Shown here one piece after another: positions 63,663 to 64,000 of a stretch of 64,000 nucleotides of DNA. The DNA lies in NCBI GenBank assembly GCA_020248865.1, contig JADCGS010000012.1, forward strand, positions 1 through 64,000. The letters are read 5' to 3'. The first letter of the stretch is position 1, and the number at the start of each line of letters is the position of its first letter. A program made the translations under genes and the position numbers. Origin of the DNA: Burkholderiales bacterium. Lineage in GTDB: Bacteria; Pseudomonadota; Gammaproteobacteria; Burkholderiales; Burkholderiaceae_F. Below the pieces are notes generated by a model. That model made no database searches. It was not told the origin of the DNA and was given only the letters and a program-made list of their open reading frames with translations.

Positions 63663-64000
63663 TCAACGGATGAAGTACCCGATGACGCGCCAGTTGCCGT
63701 CGGGCTCCCTGATCGTCGAAACGGTCTCCCTGCGGCGCAGCGCAGAGTCGGCGAAGTCGGTTTCGAACGCGACGATCACGTAGTCGCCGGGGGGCGCGCC
63801 CGGAGGATTTTTCTGGGTCGTGACCTCGACGGCCTTGCGTGCGTTGACCTTGCCCAGCGGGCCGCGCACCGCAGCTGCCTGCTTGGCCCAGGCGTCCCGG
63901 CCGACCGCGCCGCGGAACCCGGCGCTGGCGCCGTCCCAGGTCTCGGCAAAGCGCCCGGAGTCCATCAGAAGAACCCACGCCTGCGCGGCGGCGGCGGCGC
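63663..64000 (-). CDS. DUF4019-like protein (5' end beyond the window)
   Basis: The frame is open to the right edge, giving at least 111 residues. The reading AQAWVLLMDSGRFAETWDGASAGFRGAV continues across the ATG at 63965, so that ATG is internal. Features are a Trp-rich N-terminal helix, WAKQAAAVRGPLGKVNARK, then GDYVIVAFETDFADSALRRRETVSTI and GNWRVIGYFIR, the pattern of the small DUF4019 domain. It is probably exported. It lies 10 bp before nuoE and thus appears to be part of the complex I operon. Confidence 0.75.
   Translation of the reverse strand, partial: AAAAAQAWVLLMDSGRFAETWDGASAGFRGAVGRDAWAKQAAAVRGPLGKVNARKAVEVTTQKNPPGAPPGDYVIVAFETDFADSALRRRETVSTIREPDGNWRVIGYFIR

Noticed and set aside
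1-64000. CRISPR array, tRNA, rRNA or complete insertion sequence
   Set aside because: I looked for regularly spaced repeats, tRNA-like cloverleafs and transposase motifs and saw none; a covariance-model search would be needed to exclude small RNAs.

Overview
The window is about 68-70% GC by eye, with tight ATGA-type gene overlaps, and its gene sets point to a betaproteobacterium, most likely of the Burkholderiales/Rhodocyclales type. These include psd-pssA-leuA, rnfB-nth-DUF1841, a nuoE-to-nuoN run, polyhydroxyalkanoate (PHA) granule proteins and an intracellular PHA depolymerase. I see no rRNA, tRNA, CRISPR array or complete insertion sequence. The species cannot be named from this sequence.

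Left end (1-4.8 kb): an integron-type tyrosine recombinase (intI) sits 39 bp upstream of the error-prone DNA polymerase gene dnaE2, in the same direction. A perfect-consensus LexA box (CTGT-N8-ACAG) covers the -10 element of the intI promoter, and no second promoter or LexA box is visible before dnaE2. This suggests one SOS-controlled transcript carrying both an integrase and a mutagenic polymerase. dnaE2 also carries two in-frame copies of a GGGGTC/GACCCC palindrome.

4.8-9 kb: leuA, pssA and psd on the minus strand. leuA has its own promoter and a short leucine-rich leader peptide (LPLLLL) whose mRNA may be leaderless. 9-24 kb: a region rich in neutral-lipid and PHA storage functions. It holds a fatty acyl-CoA reductase fused to a second short-chain dehydrogenase domain, a phasin, a patatin-like lipase, a TetR regulator, a wax ester synthase/DGAT, an acyl-CoA-binding protein and a PHA-system protein. 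Inside it, 15-19 kb is a mosaic: a TPR gene and the 5' end of an acetyltransferase gene are partly duplicated around a ParDE-like toxin-antitoxin pair and a degenerate phage terminase gene.

22.6-36.5 kb (minus strand): a Mrp/Pha multisubunit Na+/H+ antiporter operon (fused mrpAB, then C to G) with a 2-hydroxyacid dehydrogenase, a CaCA exchanger and an NhaD-type antiporter. Upstream of these lie lutC, an aminotransferase, an unidentified gene and pncB. 36.6-41.7 kb is a branched-chain amino acid type ABC transporter (livF, livG, fused livHM, livK). 41.8-47.6 kb (mostly plus strand) carries fdxA, a ferredoxin-NADP reductase, phaZ, rnfB, nth, DUF1841 and an HNH gene, then two small cytochromes c on the minus strand. 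47.8-50.5 kb is a MoxR ATPase / VWA-protein pair with an acetyltransferase between them.

51-64 kb (minus strand): respiratory complex I genes nuoE-F-G-H-I-J-K-L-M-N, preceded by the 3' part of a DUF4019-like gene that runs off the right edge and followed by a Nudix ADP-ribose pyrophosphatase gene. Taken together, the window suggests a respiring, Na+-handling bacterium that stores PHA and wax esters or triacylglycerols, with an unusual SOS-linked integrase/polymerase locus at its left end.
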